DNA from: Byssothecium circinans
Lineage: Eukaryota; Ascomycota; Dothideomycetes; Pleosporales; Massarinaceae
Direction of reading: 5' to 3'
Length of the DNA: 64,000 nucleotides
NCBI GenBank assembly: GCA_010015675.1
Contig: ML976978.1
Span: 558,790 to 622,789 of the forward strand
Below the pieces are notes generated by a model, which saw nothing but the letters and a program-made list of their open reading frames with translations, did not search any database and was not told the origin of the DNA. The stretch's first letter is position 1, and each line of letters opens with the position of its first letter. This document shows positions 51,314 to 62,014 of the stretch, piece after piece. A program made the translations under genes and the position numbers.

Positions 51314-52304
51314 ATGACGGCCCCGCAGAAGCATAGCGGTGCTTTCGCCCATGCGCGCTCCGAGGGAGAGAGCGAGGGCGATGAGACCATGGTGGATAGT
51401 ATAGAGGGAGATGTTGGTGCAGTGGAGTTGCAAGGTATACACTCCATCCCACGGCCTCCCACTCAATAAACTGACAACCAGCGGATACACCCGGCCTCCC
51501 CAAAGACACTTCTCTCCTCCTCGCCACCGAAGACGAATGGCTCGCCGCAAACCACAAGGTCAAAGCACGCCACGACTACACCATCACCGACATCGATGAC
51601 CGGCTTCCTTACCGCCAAGGCTGGCCTGTTCTGCCCGTTCTACCGGTCACCACTAAGCGAGGAAATATTCCGAAAGCGCTGTCTGCTTCCAGCGAGCATG
51701 TTGCCAACATGACGCAGATCGTGGAACTGTACGTGAAGATGGATAGAGATCTTCCTACAAGCCCTTCGACTAACGTACACACAGACATAAACTACCCTTC
51801 CAGAACATCGAAGTAGTCCACCGCCACAACCCCACCCTCCCTATCTCAAAATCTACACTCACCCTCTGCATCCTCGCCAACTCCTCCACTTCCTCCACCA
51901 CGGCCCACTGGGCCCCCACCATCCGCGCTCTCCGCTCCTACATCACGTCCCAAACCTCCGCTGTCACCCTCGCCATCGAGATCATCGACGCCCGCATCTT
52001 CTCCGGCATCTTCACCCTCCCGATCCTCGCCTTCGAGACGGCGTTGGCGAAAACCGTGGCCAAGAAGCGTAGGGGCGTTGCGAACATTCTAGATGATGCT
52101 GGAGTCGAGTGGACGAGTCTGGAGTTCTGGTGGCGCGGGTTGGGTACGAAGAGGGAGGACTGTTGGCCTACGGTGCTGATTGGGTCAGAGAGTCCGCAGA
52201 GGAGTGTTTGGTGGTGTGAGGGTGGTGTTTTGGATGCTGTGCGGAAGAAGATGGGAGGTGTGTGGAAGGTGGAGCTTTGCTGGAGGAAGGTGGTGAAATA
52301 CTAG
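51314..52304 (+). CDS. conserved protein of unknown function
   Basis: Exons 51314-51434, 51482-51728 and 51785-52304 join in frame to 295 residues (introns 47 and 56 nt). An acidic N-terminus (SEGESEGDETMVDSIEGD) leads to an alpha/beta-looking body: 'STLTLCILANSSTSSTT', 'HWAPTIRALRSYITS', 'VTLAIEIIDARIFSGIF' and 'WWRGLGTKREDCWPTVLIG'. The C-terminus is 'VELCWRKVVKY'. There is no signal peptide, membrane segment or recognised catalytic motif. Three consistent splices and the well-ordered body indicate a real gene. It resembles lineage-restricted fungal proteins without known function. Confidence 0.75.
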
Positions 52305-53225
52305 GGATGAGGGAATTGCGGAAGAAACCTAAGCTATGTTTCCGATTTCATCGGGACAGGCTCTTTCTTCCTTTCTTTCTTCGAAAGATTTGGCATCGTT
52401 TGGCTTGGTGGAGGTGAAGCTCATTTTATGAGAGTTGCCTGTCTTGTGGGAGAAGCTCTGTTGAGCCTTGGACATCTCCACACTGCAATAGCGAGCCAAG
52501 CAAGACATGAAGTGCAGGGGATCATATTGCATAAAAATGCCATAAATGTACATGCAAACAAACAAACAAGCAACCAACCCCCCTCTCTCCATCTAGCTCC
52601 CCCTCAAGACTCTCGCCAAACTCCCATGCAAACACCGCATCCAAACGACCAAGCAAAACAAGTCCCCAATGATATCGCCGAAAGATGCTATCATGCCGAA
52701 AAAGAAAAAGAAGCTAAGCAAAACAAAAAAGTATGCATTGCCCGAAAATAGAGTCTGACAAGATGGAAACGAACAAGAAAAGGAGATAGGATAGGATACA
52801 AAAACAAAGGGAAGAGATTAATAGACAGACAGGACGTGTTTCGTGTCGAAGACGATCACTGGGTTGGGGTTCCTTGCACCGCCTTTTCCTTCCCTTTTGC
52901 CCGCTCTTCTCAAACGCCGGTTCACCACCCCGTCTATCCAGCTCCATCTGCTCTGCTCCGACATCCCATCGCTCCGCCGTCATGTACAGCCGTCCGCTCC
53001 TCCCCGAGTTGTACTCCTCATTACTCCATCGTGCTTTTCTCTCGTTGTTGCTTTTGAATTGCACGCTGTGCTATGCATATGCAAATAAGTCCACCTGGCC
53101 GTTCACCATCGTAGTCGCTTGCCGTATACAAGACAACCCCATCGCCCACGCTCTCCTCATCCATGTTTCTATCCAGACAGACAAATGATTTGTAGAAAAA
53201 AGAGACAAAAACAAATGCTTACCTT
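52305..53225. other. intergenic (tail-to-tail)
   Basis: About 920 bases between convergent genes, A-rich around 52540-52820 (long AAACAAAC tracts), probably long 3' untranslated regions. No gene. Confidence 0.5.
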
Positions 53226-55555
53226 TTACATGACAACTCGCCTCGTTCGGAGTGCGAATGGACTGGGAATATCCGGATCGTTTGGATCCCAGACAGACGG
53301 CTCCTTGGGCAACACGGCGGCGCCGCGTCCCTTCATGGGGCTCTTGAATCTCCGGGCCATTCCCCTCTTTCCTTCGTCTTCGCTCATAGCTTGCGCAGGG
53401 ATACCGCGCGCTTGTTGCAGCTCCACGAGCGTTCGGCCTTGGGGTGCCATGCCGCCGTTGTTCTTCATGGCTGATATACGCACGCCATCATGTTTCTTCG
53501 ATCGAAGTCCGTACTCTTGAGGCTTTGCGGCGGCCTTGCGGACGGGACTCGTCGATTCAACGACCATGGAAGTCGGTCGTGTACGGGGACGATTGGGTGA
53601 GGCAGTTGTGATGACAGGCACGGTGGATGCGGGTCGTGATTTTATGCCGTTGGGGGCTAGAGTAGGTGTATTGGCGAGACGTTGAGTGGGTTTAGGAGGC
53701 AGTTTGGTCGCAATGGATTTGAAGGGATCGATGTTTCCACTTCGGCCACCCGATGCGCTACGAGCGCGTGTAGGTGATGGTATTGCAGGGATATCATCGT
53801 CCTCTAGATCACCATTCCATTCGTCGTCAGTGGGTGAAGGTGGGACTTCGCCAGACCACTTCTTCGCGCCTTCTTGAGCGGCAGCGAAGATGTTGTTACG
53901 TGGCTGGTTGCGGCGAGGAGATAGTTGGTAGGCGGCTAGTGATGTCGGCGCTGGGGATGGTTCGGACATGTGCACGTCCATGGGGGAAGCTGGAGCTGCC
54001 CGTGTGACTGGATTCGCCATGGTCTGAGCACGCGCAAAGGGTACACGAGGCCGTCTCTTGGGTGCCGGTTTGGCGGTAATAGTGTTGTCCTCTGTAGCGG
54101 AATCGTCTAATGACAGCGAGGAAAGCTCGGTTCCACTGGTGAAGTTGGAGGCTGTACCAAGTGTGCTCGTTGAAGTATCCAATACTGTAGTTTCGCCGTC
54201 TGCAGGGAAGAGTATACTCTGCTCTTCTGGCATAGTGGGCGTACTTGAGCGAGGTTCCAGCCTAGGCGACTTGCTGGGTCGGGAAGGGTACTTCTTGAGC
54301 GCTTTCTCGACGTGCTGCTTGACCTCTGTCTGGAACTGCTCTTGCAAGCCCTGGATCTCGATCTTCATGCGGCGCTCGACCTCCATCTTAACACGTCGCT
54401 CAATCTCCAATTGGGCCTTGACTTCCCATTCACGGCGCAATTGGTCGTTGAGTTCTCTCCGGAATGTCGAGCATTTGGCCTCTAGCTCTTTCTCTGCCCT
54501 GACCAACAGCTCCCTCTCCCTCTTTAAGTCCTGGCCTAGCCTGACCACCTCTTGCTCTTTGCGCATCAGCTTAACAACAGGGAGGTTCAGGAGCTGGGCG
54601 GTGTCGGGGCGATTATGGGGATTGACTTGGAGACATTTGGCAATGACTTGAGCTAGGTCTGGTGAGTAGCAGCTAGGTATCGTCGGGTAACGACCAAGCT
54701 TGATCTTCTGGATCAGCTCAAAGTGCGTCTTCGCATTGAACGGCGGTGCCTTTGCACACATCTCGTATATGATGCAGCCAAGCGCCCAGATGTCTGAGTG
54801 CGGGCCATATTGTTCTGCCTTGCAGATCTCAGGCGACATGTAGAAGGGTGTGCCGACGTAGGTAGAGGCGAAATCGTGCGATTGGAGGATTTTCGAGAGG
54901 CCAAAATCACCGAGCTTGACCGAGTTATCATCATCGAGGAAGACTATGACTGCGTTAGGGTAATGGACCGATAAAAGGGAAGATGGAGACTGACTGTTTT
55001 CGGGCTTAAGGTCACGGTGCAAAATCATGGGCTTGTCACGATTCCGCACCGGAATGGGCTTCGCATCGTTGCCCAAGCCCATCACATTTTGCCCTGGTGC
55101 TGGCGCATCCTGCCCATAGTGACACCGGTAGAGTGCCCGCACGATCTGACTGAATATGCTCCACACAAATTCCTCGTCGGCATTTTTGCCCTGGTTCTTC
55201 AAGCTCTGGATCACCCGGCCCAGGTCGCCATTGCCGCAGTATTCCATATAGAGGTGCAGGTCTTGTGATGCTTTGAGATGTTCGCGTTCGTAGTATCGGA
55301 CGATATTCGGGTGGACCAGCTCTTTCAGGATGGACAGCTCGGCCTGCAGCTGCTCGCGCTCTTTCTGCGACATTTTCGAATAGCTGATCTCCTTGCGGCA
55401 AAGGATGTAACCGTCGGCTTTGCGCCTGACCCGGCGAATAATGCCAAACGAGCCATGGCCTATTAATTGGGTCAGTATACAGCGGGACGAAAGAATGCCG
55501 TAGCAGCGCGCCTACCGATCTTCTCGAGGATTTCGTATTTCTCGTCCTCAGGCAT
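53226..55555 (-). CDS. nimA: NIMA-family G2/M serine/threonine kinase
   Basis: Exons 55555-55516, 55459-54995 and 54949-53226 give 742 residues. The kinase domain fills about residues 8-300: 'EILEKIGHGSFGIIRRV' (glycine loop), 'ILCRKEISY' (lysine), 'MILHRDLKPEN' (catalytic loop), 'KLGDFGLSK' (DFG) and 'YVGTPFYMSPEI' (activation segment). A coiled coil rich in E, K and R follows ('RRVKMEVERRMKIEIQ'), then a disordered tail with S/T-P sites and basic patches. This is the layout of Aspergillus NIMA and yeast Kin3, which drive mitotic entry and chromosome condensation. The second intron is only 45 nt, in phase and stop-free, inside the catalytic loop. The gene is divergent from the ankyrin-BTB gene 318 bases away. 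Confidence 0.93.
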
Positions 55556-55872
55556 GATGAATAGTAAATACAGGTATCATGCAGCGAAAGTATTACTGTG
55601 TGGAATGAGGACAAAAGCTGTTGTGTTAGTGGTTGCAGATGTTGAGGTCGATGTTCCGGCAGCCAAGCCGTCTATGCAGTGTTAGGGTTGTTTACAAGCA
55701 CCGTCGCTAACGGCAACCACGACGCACGTGCCTTCCTCTTCGCCGGAACTAAGCCAGGCTAATCGCCGACATGAGGCGCCGCCACCGCCACCTCAACCCG
55801 TGATTTCGCCGTCGACGTTTGCATTTGTGATTCCCTAGGTAATCCTCCTCTTCTCGCACTTGTTCTTTCGTG
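55556..55872. promoter_or_regulatory. compact divergent promoter, NIMA kinase / ankyrin-BTB gene
   Basis: Only 317 bases separate the two start codons, so the promoters must overlap or be shared. No TATA box is obvious. Confidence 0.5.
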
Positions 55873-57850
55873 ATGGACGTGAAGAAGAAGCACGAGATTG
55901 AGGCGGCGCTGGCCAAAGAAGCGCAGGCTATATCGTCGGGCCAGTTGAAGGAAGACAGCCCTCTGGATACCAGCCCGCCTTTTCTGTCCTTCTGTGAGGC
56001 CTGCCGGCGAGGCGATCTCAAAGTATGTCAGGAGCTGCTTCATACGGGTGTGAATGTCAATGCGAGGGACACTCACGATTACACACCTCTAATACTAGTA
56101 GGTGCCAGTCCATTCACATCACCTTACAGTATCATGGTAACCAACGTCAAAGGCTAGTCTCTGTGGGCATTATGAGGTCATACAGCTTCTTCTCGAAAAC
56201 GGTGCCCTTTGCGAAAGAGATACGTTCCAAGGCGAACGTGCACTCTATAATGCCTTGAACGATCGAATACGAAACCTCCTTTTATCCTACGACTACGCAA
56301 AGTCAACGAACCCGCTACAACCCCTCGCGGCCCATATTACTTCACTCCTCGCGAGACCTGAGCCAAAGACTACGGACATCACCATTACTACATACGACCA
56401 GAGCTTCAACCTCCACAAGTTTCTCCTCGCCGCCCGATCGCCGTACTTCGCGAAGAAGTTAGCCGCTGCGCCGAACACGACATCATGGAAGTTGCCACAC
56501 AATATACCCGTACAGTCGCTAGCCGTTGCATTACAGTATACATACTTTTCCGAAGTATCCTTGCGCAATGTCACATATGGCCTCAGCGATGACGAGGAGC
56601 TGGTCGTGCTTAACGGAATCGATAAAATCGGACGCGAGCTCGAGATGGGGAGACTCTTCGGGGACCTCACAGAGGTTTCAGATCGGAGGCTGCTACGACA
56701 GAAGCGCGCAGATGAACTAGAGCGCGGGCGAAATCAGCTAGAGGAGTGGTTTAAGGACAACGTGCTGAAGAACAAGATGGTGGTCGACACAGATAAAGTG
56801 GACAACATACGGTGGGATCGAGATAACTCGATCTTTGCGGATGTCCTGCTTCGGGCTGATGAAGACGAAGAGGATGACCTTTCGGACGACACCGATCTTT
56901 CTCCCGGACCCTCTGAATCGTCAACACCACCAACGCGTAATACACTCGGCCCATTGAATGGCATACCCGTAGGTCCGGTGAAATCGCGATCGCCCTCTCG
57001 ACATCGAGAACCCCGGAAATCGGCCATCTATGGCGTACACAAAGCAATGCTGCTGAGATCGGAATATTTTCTCACCATGTTCAATTCGCCTTTCCGCGAG
57101 GCACAAGATACGCAGTATCTGCAAGTTATCAAACTTGATTGCACACCAAAGGTACTCGAGACGATACTCACATTCATTTATACTGAGAGGACAGACTTTG
57201 GATTGGACATTGCAGTGGACGTCCTCTTCGCTGCGGATCAGTTGTTCATCGAGAAGTTGAAGCAGCGAGCAGCACTTATCATCTCGTCGCTCGGAAATGG
57301 CTCCACATCAACTGTGGAAGCAGAGAACCCTCGTGGAGAAATCGACGCAGAAGAAGCCATAGACGTGTACGAGATCATACGTGCCGGGTGGGATACCCGA
57401 GTTCAACGATTAGAAGAATTCAGTGCGAGGTACATTGCATATAGATTAGAGCGCTACATCGACGAACCGGATTTCGCAGAGCTGGTCCAAGAGTCTGCGA
57501 GACGAGTCAGGGAAAGGCAAGAGACGGATACTGTTGAATTGATTGATGATATTCGATGGTATCTATCGGAACGGTTTCGACTTCGGTTCGAAGATACAAA
57601 TTTCGAAGAAATGATGGACGAAAACCCAAAGGCAGACAGCGAGGCACTTGCCGATGCTGTGCAAGACCTCGACATCTCCAGCAAAGAAGATATATCGGTG
57701 CCAGATATTGAAAGTCAGCTAGCTGCGGGTGCTGTGCGCACTTTGGATGGCGAGATGGCTGGTGATGAGTTCGCCCAGGATGCCATCAACTATCAAATCC
57801 TGCTGGGGAAGATCGACAGACTTTTGGAAAATCTTGGGCTAGACGCATAG
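55873..57850 (+). CDS. ankyrin plus BTB/POZ domain protein (ABTB1/BPOZ-like)
   Basis: Exons 55873-56097 and 56153-57850 give 640 residues. The intron (GTAGGT...CAAAG, 55 nt) joins '...DYTPLIL' to 'ASLCGHYEVIQLLLENG', restoring an ankyrin repeat. Two ankyrin repeats (about residues 36-105) are followed by two BTB domains: 'TTDITITTYDQSFNLHKFLLAARSPYF' and, after an acidic linker, 'SIYGVHKAMLLRSEYF'-like sequence with 'VLETILTFIYTERTDF'. This order is that of ABTB1/BPOZ proteins, adaptors for cullin-3 ubiquitin ligases that also bind elongation factor eEF1A. The non-canonical AAAG acceptor is supported by exact restoration of the repeat. Confidence 0.88.
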
Positions 57851-58058
57851 ACGGTATACAAGCCATATCGGATGTACATATCTTTGTCATAGGCGATCAA
57901 TTGAATAACAACTTAATCATCTTGAGATAGTTGCTTCTTCACTTCGTTGTCGCAATTCTGACGGTGGAGCTACCCCGCGTCGTGACATCATGCACTTGCC
58001 CCACCTAGCAACAGCTAAAGAGCAGCAGCCACTCACCTTGACACAACTGCCGTAGATA

Positions 58059-58992
58059 ATGCGCGCCATCACCCCACTCTTCCGCTGGACACCTCGTCCA
58101 TTGCTCTCTACATTCACGCGAACCTCGATTGTACCCAGAGCGCCATACCAAACGCCAATTACACTACGACACCTCGCCAACATGTCTACCGAGTCGACAC
58201 AGTCGAAAGCCTGTCAGTCCCGTCGCATGCGAGAAGGCGAAAGGTAGCCGGAACTAACCAATTGCAGGCTGCAACACGCCCGCCGTCGTTTCGAAAGGCT
58301 ACCAGCAAAAGGGCGAATACATCACCGTCGATGGCCTGAAGACGTACGCTACGGGTCCGAAAGACGCCAAACAAGGCATTCTCATCGTGTACGACATCTT
58401 CGGCTTCTTCCCGCAAACCATCCAAGGGGCGGATATTCTGGCCTATACCGATAAAGAGCAGCCATATCAAGTGTTTATGCCCGACTTCTTCGAGGGCTCT
58501 CCAGCCGATATCTCCTGGTACCCTCCGGACAATGAAGAGAAGGGCAAGAAACTCGGCGAGTTCTTCAGCACGAAAGCCGCTCCTCCCAAGACGCTTCCTC
58601 GCATCCCCAAGATCGTCGACGAGCTGGCGAAGACTAAGGGGGTGGAGAAGTGGGGCATCGTGGGCTTCTGCTGGGGAGGGAAGATTGTCAATTTGAGCTC
58701 CTTGGAGGGTACCAAGTTCAAGGTCGCCGCTGCTTGTCATCCGGCGATGGTGGCTGCGGATGATGCGCCGGGGATCACGATTCCGTACGCCATGCTACCG
58801 AGTAAGGATGAGAGCAAGGAGGACGTCGAGAAGTGGGAGAAGGGCCTCAAGGTGCCTCATCTGGTGGAGTGGTTCCCGGACCAGGTTCATGGGTTTATGG
58901 CTGCCAGGAGTGATCTGGAAGATGAGAAGGTCAAGAGTGAGTATGAGAGGGCGTATAAGTTGGTGTTGGACTTCTTCCATAAGCATTTGTGA
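58059..58992 (+). CDS. dienelactone hydrolase family protein (AIM2-like), possibly mitochondrial
   Basis: Exons 58059-58212 and 58268-58992 give 292 residues (55-nt intron with GTCAGT donor and CTAACCAATTGCAG). The first 45 residues are basic, hydroxylated and free of acids (MRAITPLFRWTPRPLLSTFT), a mitochondrial targeting pattern; an internal ATG (MSTESTQSK) could give a cytosolic form. The hydrolase domain has the cysteine nucleophile in GFCWGGK (about residue 185), Asp in 'MLPSKDES' and His in 'DQVHGFM'. The family hydrolyses dienelactones; yeast Aim2 affects mitochondrial inheritance. Dual targeting from two starts is inference. Confidence 0.88.
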
Positions 58993-60739
58993 GTCTTGTT
59001 CAGGGACGGCGGTGTGGGCGATTTGCTGAGCTTGTTTAGGGGCTCTGGGGCAAAGCTTTGAGGTTTTGGTATAGGATTTGTATAGGGGGGGTATAGTTAC
59101 TCCGATGCGAAGAATCCATTCACTCGCCCGAAAGTGTCTTTACGAAATAACAAAAATATTAGCCGGCGTTGTTTCTCCCAATGGATTCACGTCTCACGGA
59201 GCTCGTTCTCATTGCTCCCAGTCCTCCAGAATCGCCGATCTGATTGATCGCGAGGAATTCCCGTCACGGCAGATCCAAAGCAGCGCAGCGCAGGAGCGAG
59301 CCAACCGTACATCCACAAGCAGCTTCTTACAGTATCGGGTACCAAGTCCCACCCACGCACCACACACCCTTCGAAACCTCCAGCATCCCCTTGGAGAGAT
59401 CGATCGATCTCAACAGCGAGCCCTGGGAATTCCGGAATCCGCTAATGCGATCGCTCGATGCAGAAGAGAAGAGAAGAGAAGACGTGGATCAGAAACATGG
59501 ATTCCGCGCCCTCCTCCCACGTCTCCGACCAGGCGACCAGCGACCAAGGCCAAGATGTCTGACCGTTCCGGCATTCGAAACGCTCGGATCGGGATAAAAC
59601 GCGCGGGTCCAACTGGCACGGGTGCGGAGACGGGTGCGGGTACGGGAACTAGGACGCTGCGACGAGCTTTGCGGTCTCGTTTATTGTAACATTGCACCCG
59701 CTAGCTGGGCCGTGGGCACGGGTGTGTCATGGTGGTGGCGTCGTGCAGGAAAAGGTTAGACTTTGGGGTTTTGAGGTTGGGGGATGGCGAAACTGGGGTG
59801 GGTGGTTTAGTTCACATGCACCTCACTTTCGGTGTTGGATGTTTGCTTGTTTCGTGTTGCGTATTTTCGTTGGAGGTTCTTTTGAGGGTGAATGAATAAG
59901 TTGGGGTTTAGTGCTGTGGGGAGGCATGTGTGGTGCGTTTAGTTTTCTGGAGGAGATGATGCGTTTGTACTGTACTTTGTGTGGAGTCACGATATATAAT
60001 AATCTGATAAGTTATGCAGGATACGGGTACCGATATAGCAGGATTCAGGAACGAACTTGTGGTGAAGGAATTATAAGTTCACTATTCCATAGTACGAATT
60101 TCAATAGAAGCTACTGTTTGCTCTCCCAAATCTTCATGTAATTCACTACGCATTTCCTTTCTCCCGTGAATGGAATGTCGCTCAAAGCGTGGAAACTCAC
60201 TGAGCTTCCTTCCCTGGGCTACAATAGATAGATAGTTACTCGACCACCCATACGCACCCCGCAGAAACCAAACAGTAAACCAGCAAACCGGCAAACCAAG
60301 CCCACCCAACTCCCCAGAGCCGAACGCAGAAATGCTTCATGTGCGTCATAAATATCATATGTATGGGGATATTTCCAGGAGAACAGAAAAGGAAAGAAGA
60401 AAAAGAGCTCAGTCTATGTATACAAAACTTCCCCACACACACCATACACACAATCCAGCCAGATAAAAAGAATACGATATTACAAAGACGTACAGATAAG
60501 CAGAATTCTCGAAGAAAGAAGGTTGGGAGAGGACACGTGTTGTTTTTCTCAATAGAGGGAACGGGATATTTTCGCAGAGTGCAGAGAGATTGGAAAAGGC
60601 GACTCGGCCGATCCGAAGAGACCCGCTGTTCGGAACGGACGTCGACCTGATGGATGTGAACGCAAAGGAAACAGAAGTATTCGCTGGTAGTACAGATACG
60701 GAAAGAGAGTGTGAGGCGGGTTGCTCGAGTGTGGAGAGG
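58993..60739. other. long intergenic stretch
   Basis: About 1.75 kb. A plus-strand frame from 59555 (MSDRSGIRNARIGIKRAG) encodes about 44 residues with a GTG-A/T-G repeat caused by an ACGGG(T/A)GCGG-type tandem (about 59617-59650), probably not a gene. The last 300 bases are A-rich and look like the 3' end of the minus-strand gene beyond. Confidence 0.4.
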
Positions 60740-62014
60740 TCAGCACGGTGTCTGCACTCTTCTCATACCCTCTTCGGGCATGGTGAAGTCCCTTTGCATG
60801 TCGAAGGACAGACCGTCGATGAAGACACGGTTGTGCGAGTCGACTAGTGCATCGTGCACGTTGGAGAGCGAGGTACGGTTGAATGGAGATACGGAGGGTA
60901 TGCCCTTGCTCGACGGTGGTGTTACTGCCGCGATGATTTGAGCCCTCATTTGTGGGTTGAACTTGAAGTCGAAGTACTCGCCCGTCGATACGGAGGAGAA
61001 TGAGGGTGCGGACGAAGATGTAAGTGGTGGACGGGACGAAAGCAGAGGAGAGTTGCCCGCTTCATGCGAGGGCGAAGGAATGTCGGCAGAGGATCCTGGG
61101 AGTTCGGCCTGGTTGGGGAATGAGAAGCCTTTGGCGGTATCCAGATCGTTTTCTTCTCGGTCCAGCGGTGTTGATGAGAAGAGAAAAGACGAGTCATTTG
61201 TGTTTTCGTAGTAGCGCAGCTCTGACGGCGTATAGGCTTTTGCTGGAGTCCCACTGCTCGTCATCGCCCCCCTTTCATCATCGGTGTCGTCGTCCGTAGA
61301 GCTCCATTCTGAGAATGCGCTTTTCATGGGTGGGCGAACGGGAGGTATTGTGATGGTGTGTGGTGCGTCGACAGGCCGTCGTATCGATGCAGTGGGTGAT
61401 AGCTGAGGTGACCGCGGCGCATAAGAAAAATCCGGACAGGAACAAGGCGAGATGGCCAGTTGAGTTGTGCTGTAGGAAGGGATTGAGCTAAGTTGAGCCT
61501 GGATAAACTTGGCTAGGTTGGCCGAGTAATTTCCTAGTGGGTTCTTTGGACTAGTGGTAGACGGTTCGCCGGCAGCGACGACAGTTATGATACTTGAATC
61601 GGTGACGTCAGAAGGAAATCGGGAGTGGCGTAAGCTTTTCCGGTCTCCTATCGACATTGAGTCCTCTCTTATTCTTCTCGGGGCATCGGCATTTAGGAAT
61701 TTTAGGTGGTCCTTTGGCTGGTACACATGTTGAAATTCCCTTCTTCGACCTCTGCCAGCGGAGCCTTTGCGCCTGCGCACGGCTGCTCTCCCCTCGGCGA
61801 GAATCAATTCCGCCTCAGGGGTCGAGCATCCCAATGCTTCCACGATTGGTACCGAGTTGCTTCGTTTCCTGTGAGTGGAAGGCCGAAGGCTGTCTGACGG
61901 TGAGGCGGGTGAAGAGTGACGGTGCTCCATCGTGTTGAATTTTACGTCCATTGTGTGAGGTGGCAGAGTTGGAAATGGTATGGCATGGCAGTACGGCGGG
62001 GTTGCAGGCCACAT
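60740..62014 (-). CDS. serine/proline-rich conserved protein of unknown function
   Basis: A single exon. The first in-frame ATG (62014) gives 424 residues. Starts at 61951 (MDVKFNTMEHRH) or 61930 (MEHRHSS) are more plausible because the first 21 residues look like leader sequence. The N-terminal part has a basic block with 'HRKRSNSVP' (a likely kinase/14-3-3-type site) and 'EAELILAEGRAAVRRRKGSAGRGRRREFQ', a nuclear-localisation-like stretch. The middle is S/P/T-rich and acidic (STDDDTDDE). The C-terminus is ordered: 'YFDFKFNPQMRAQIIAAV', 'HNRVFIDGLSFDM'. No enzyme motif. It is probably a regulatory or scaffold protein. Confidence 0.7.
   Translation of the reverse strand: MWPATPPYCHAIPFPTLPPHTMDVKFNTMEHRHSSPASPSDSLRPSTHRKRSNSVPIVEALGCSTPEAELILAEGRAAVRRRKGSAGRGRRREFQHVYQPKDHLKFLNADAPRRIREDSMSIGDRKSLRHSRFPSDVTDSSIITVVAAGEPSTTSPKNPLGNYSANLAKFIQAQLSSIPSYSTTQLAISPCSCPDFSYAPRSPQLSPTASIRRPVDAPHTITIPPVRPPMKSAFSEWSSTDDDTDDERGAMTSSGTPAKAYTPSELRYYENTNDSSFLFSSTPLDREENDLDTAKGFSFPNQAELPGSSADIPSPSHEAGNSPLLSSRPPLTSSSAPSFSSVSTGEYFDFKFNPQMRAQIIAAVTPPSSKGIPSVSPFNRTSLSNVHDALVDSHNRVFIDGLSFDMQRDFTMPEEGMRRVQTPC

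Noticed and set aside
59078..59689. 203-codon plus-strand frame
   Set aside because: Arg/Ser/Pro-rich with a tandem GTG repeat, no motif or splice support.
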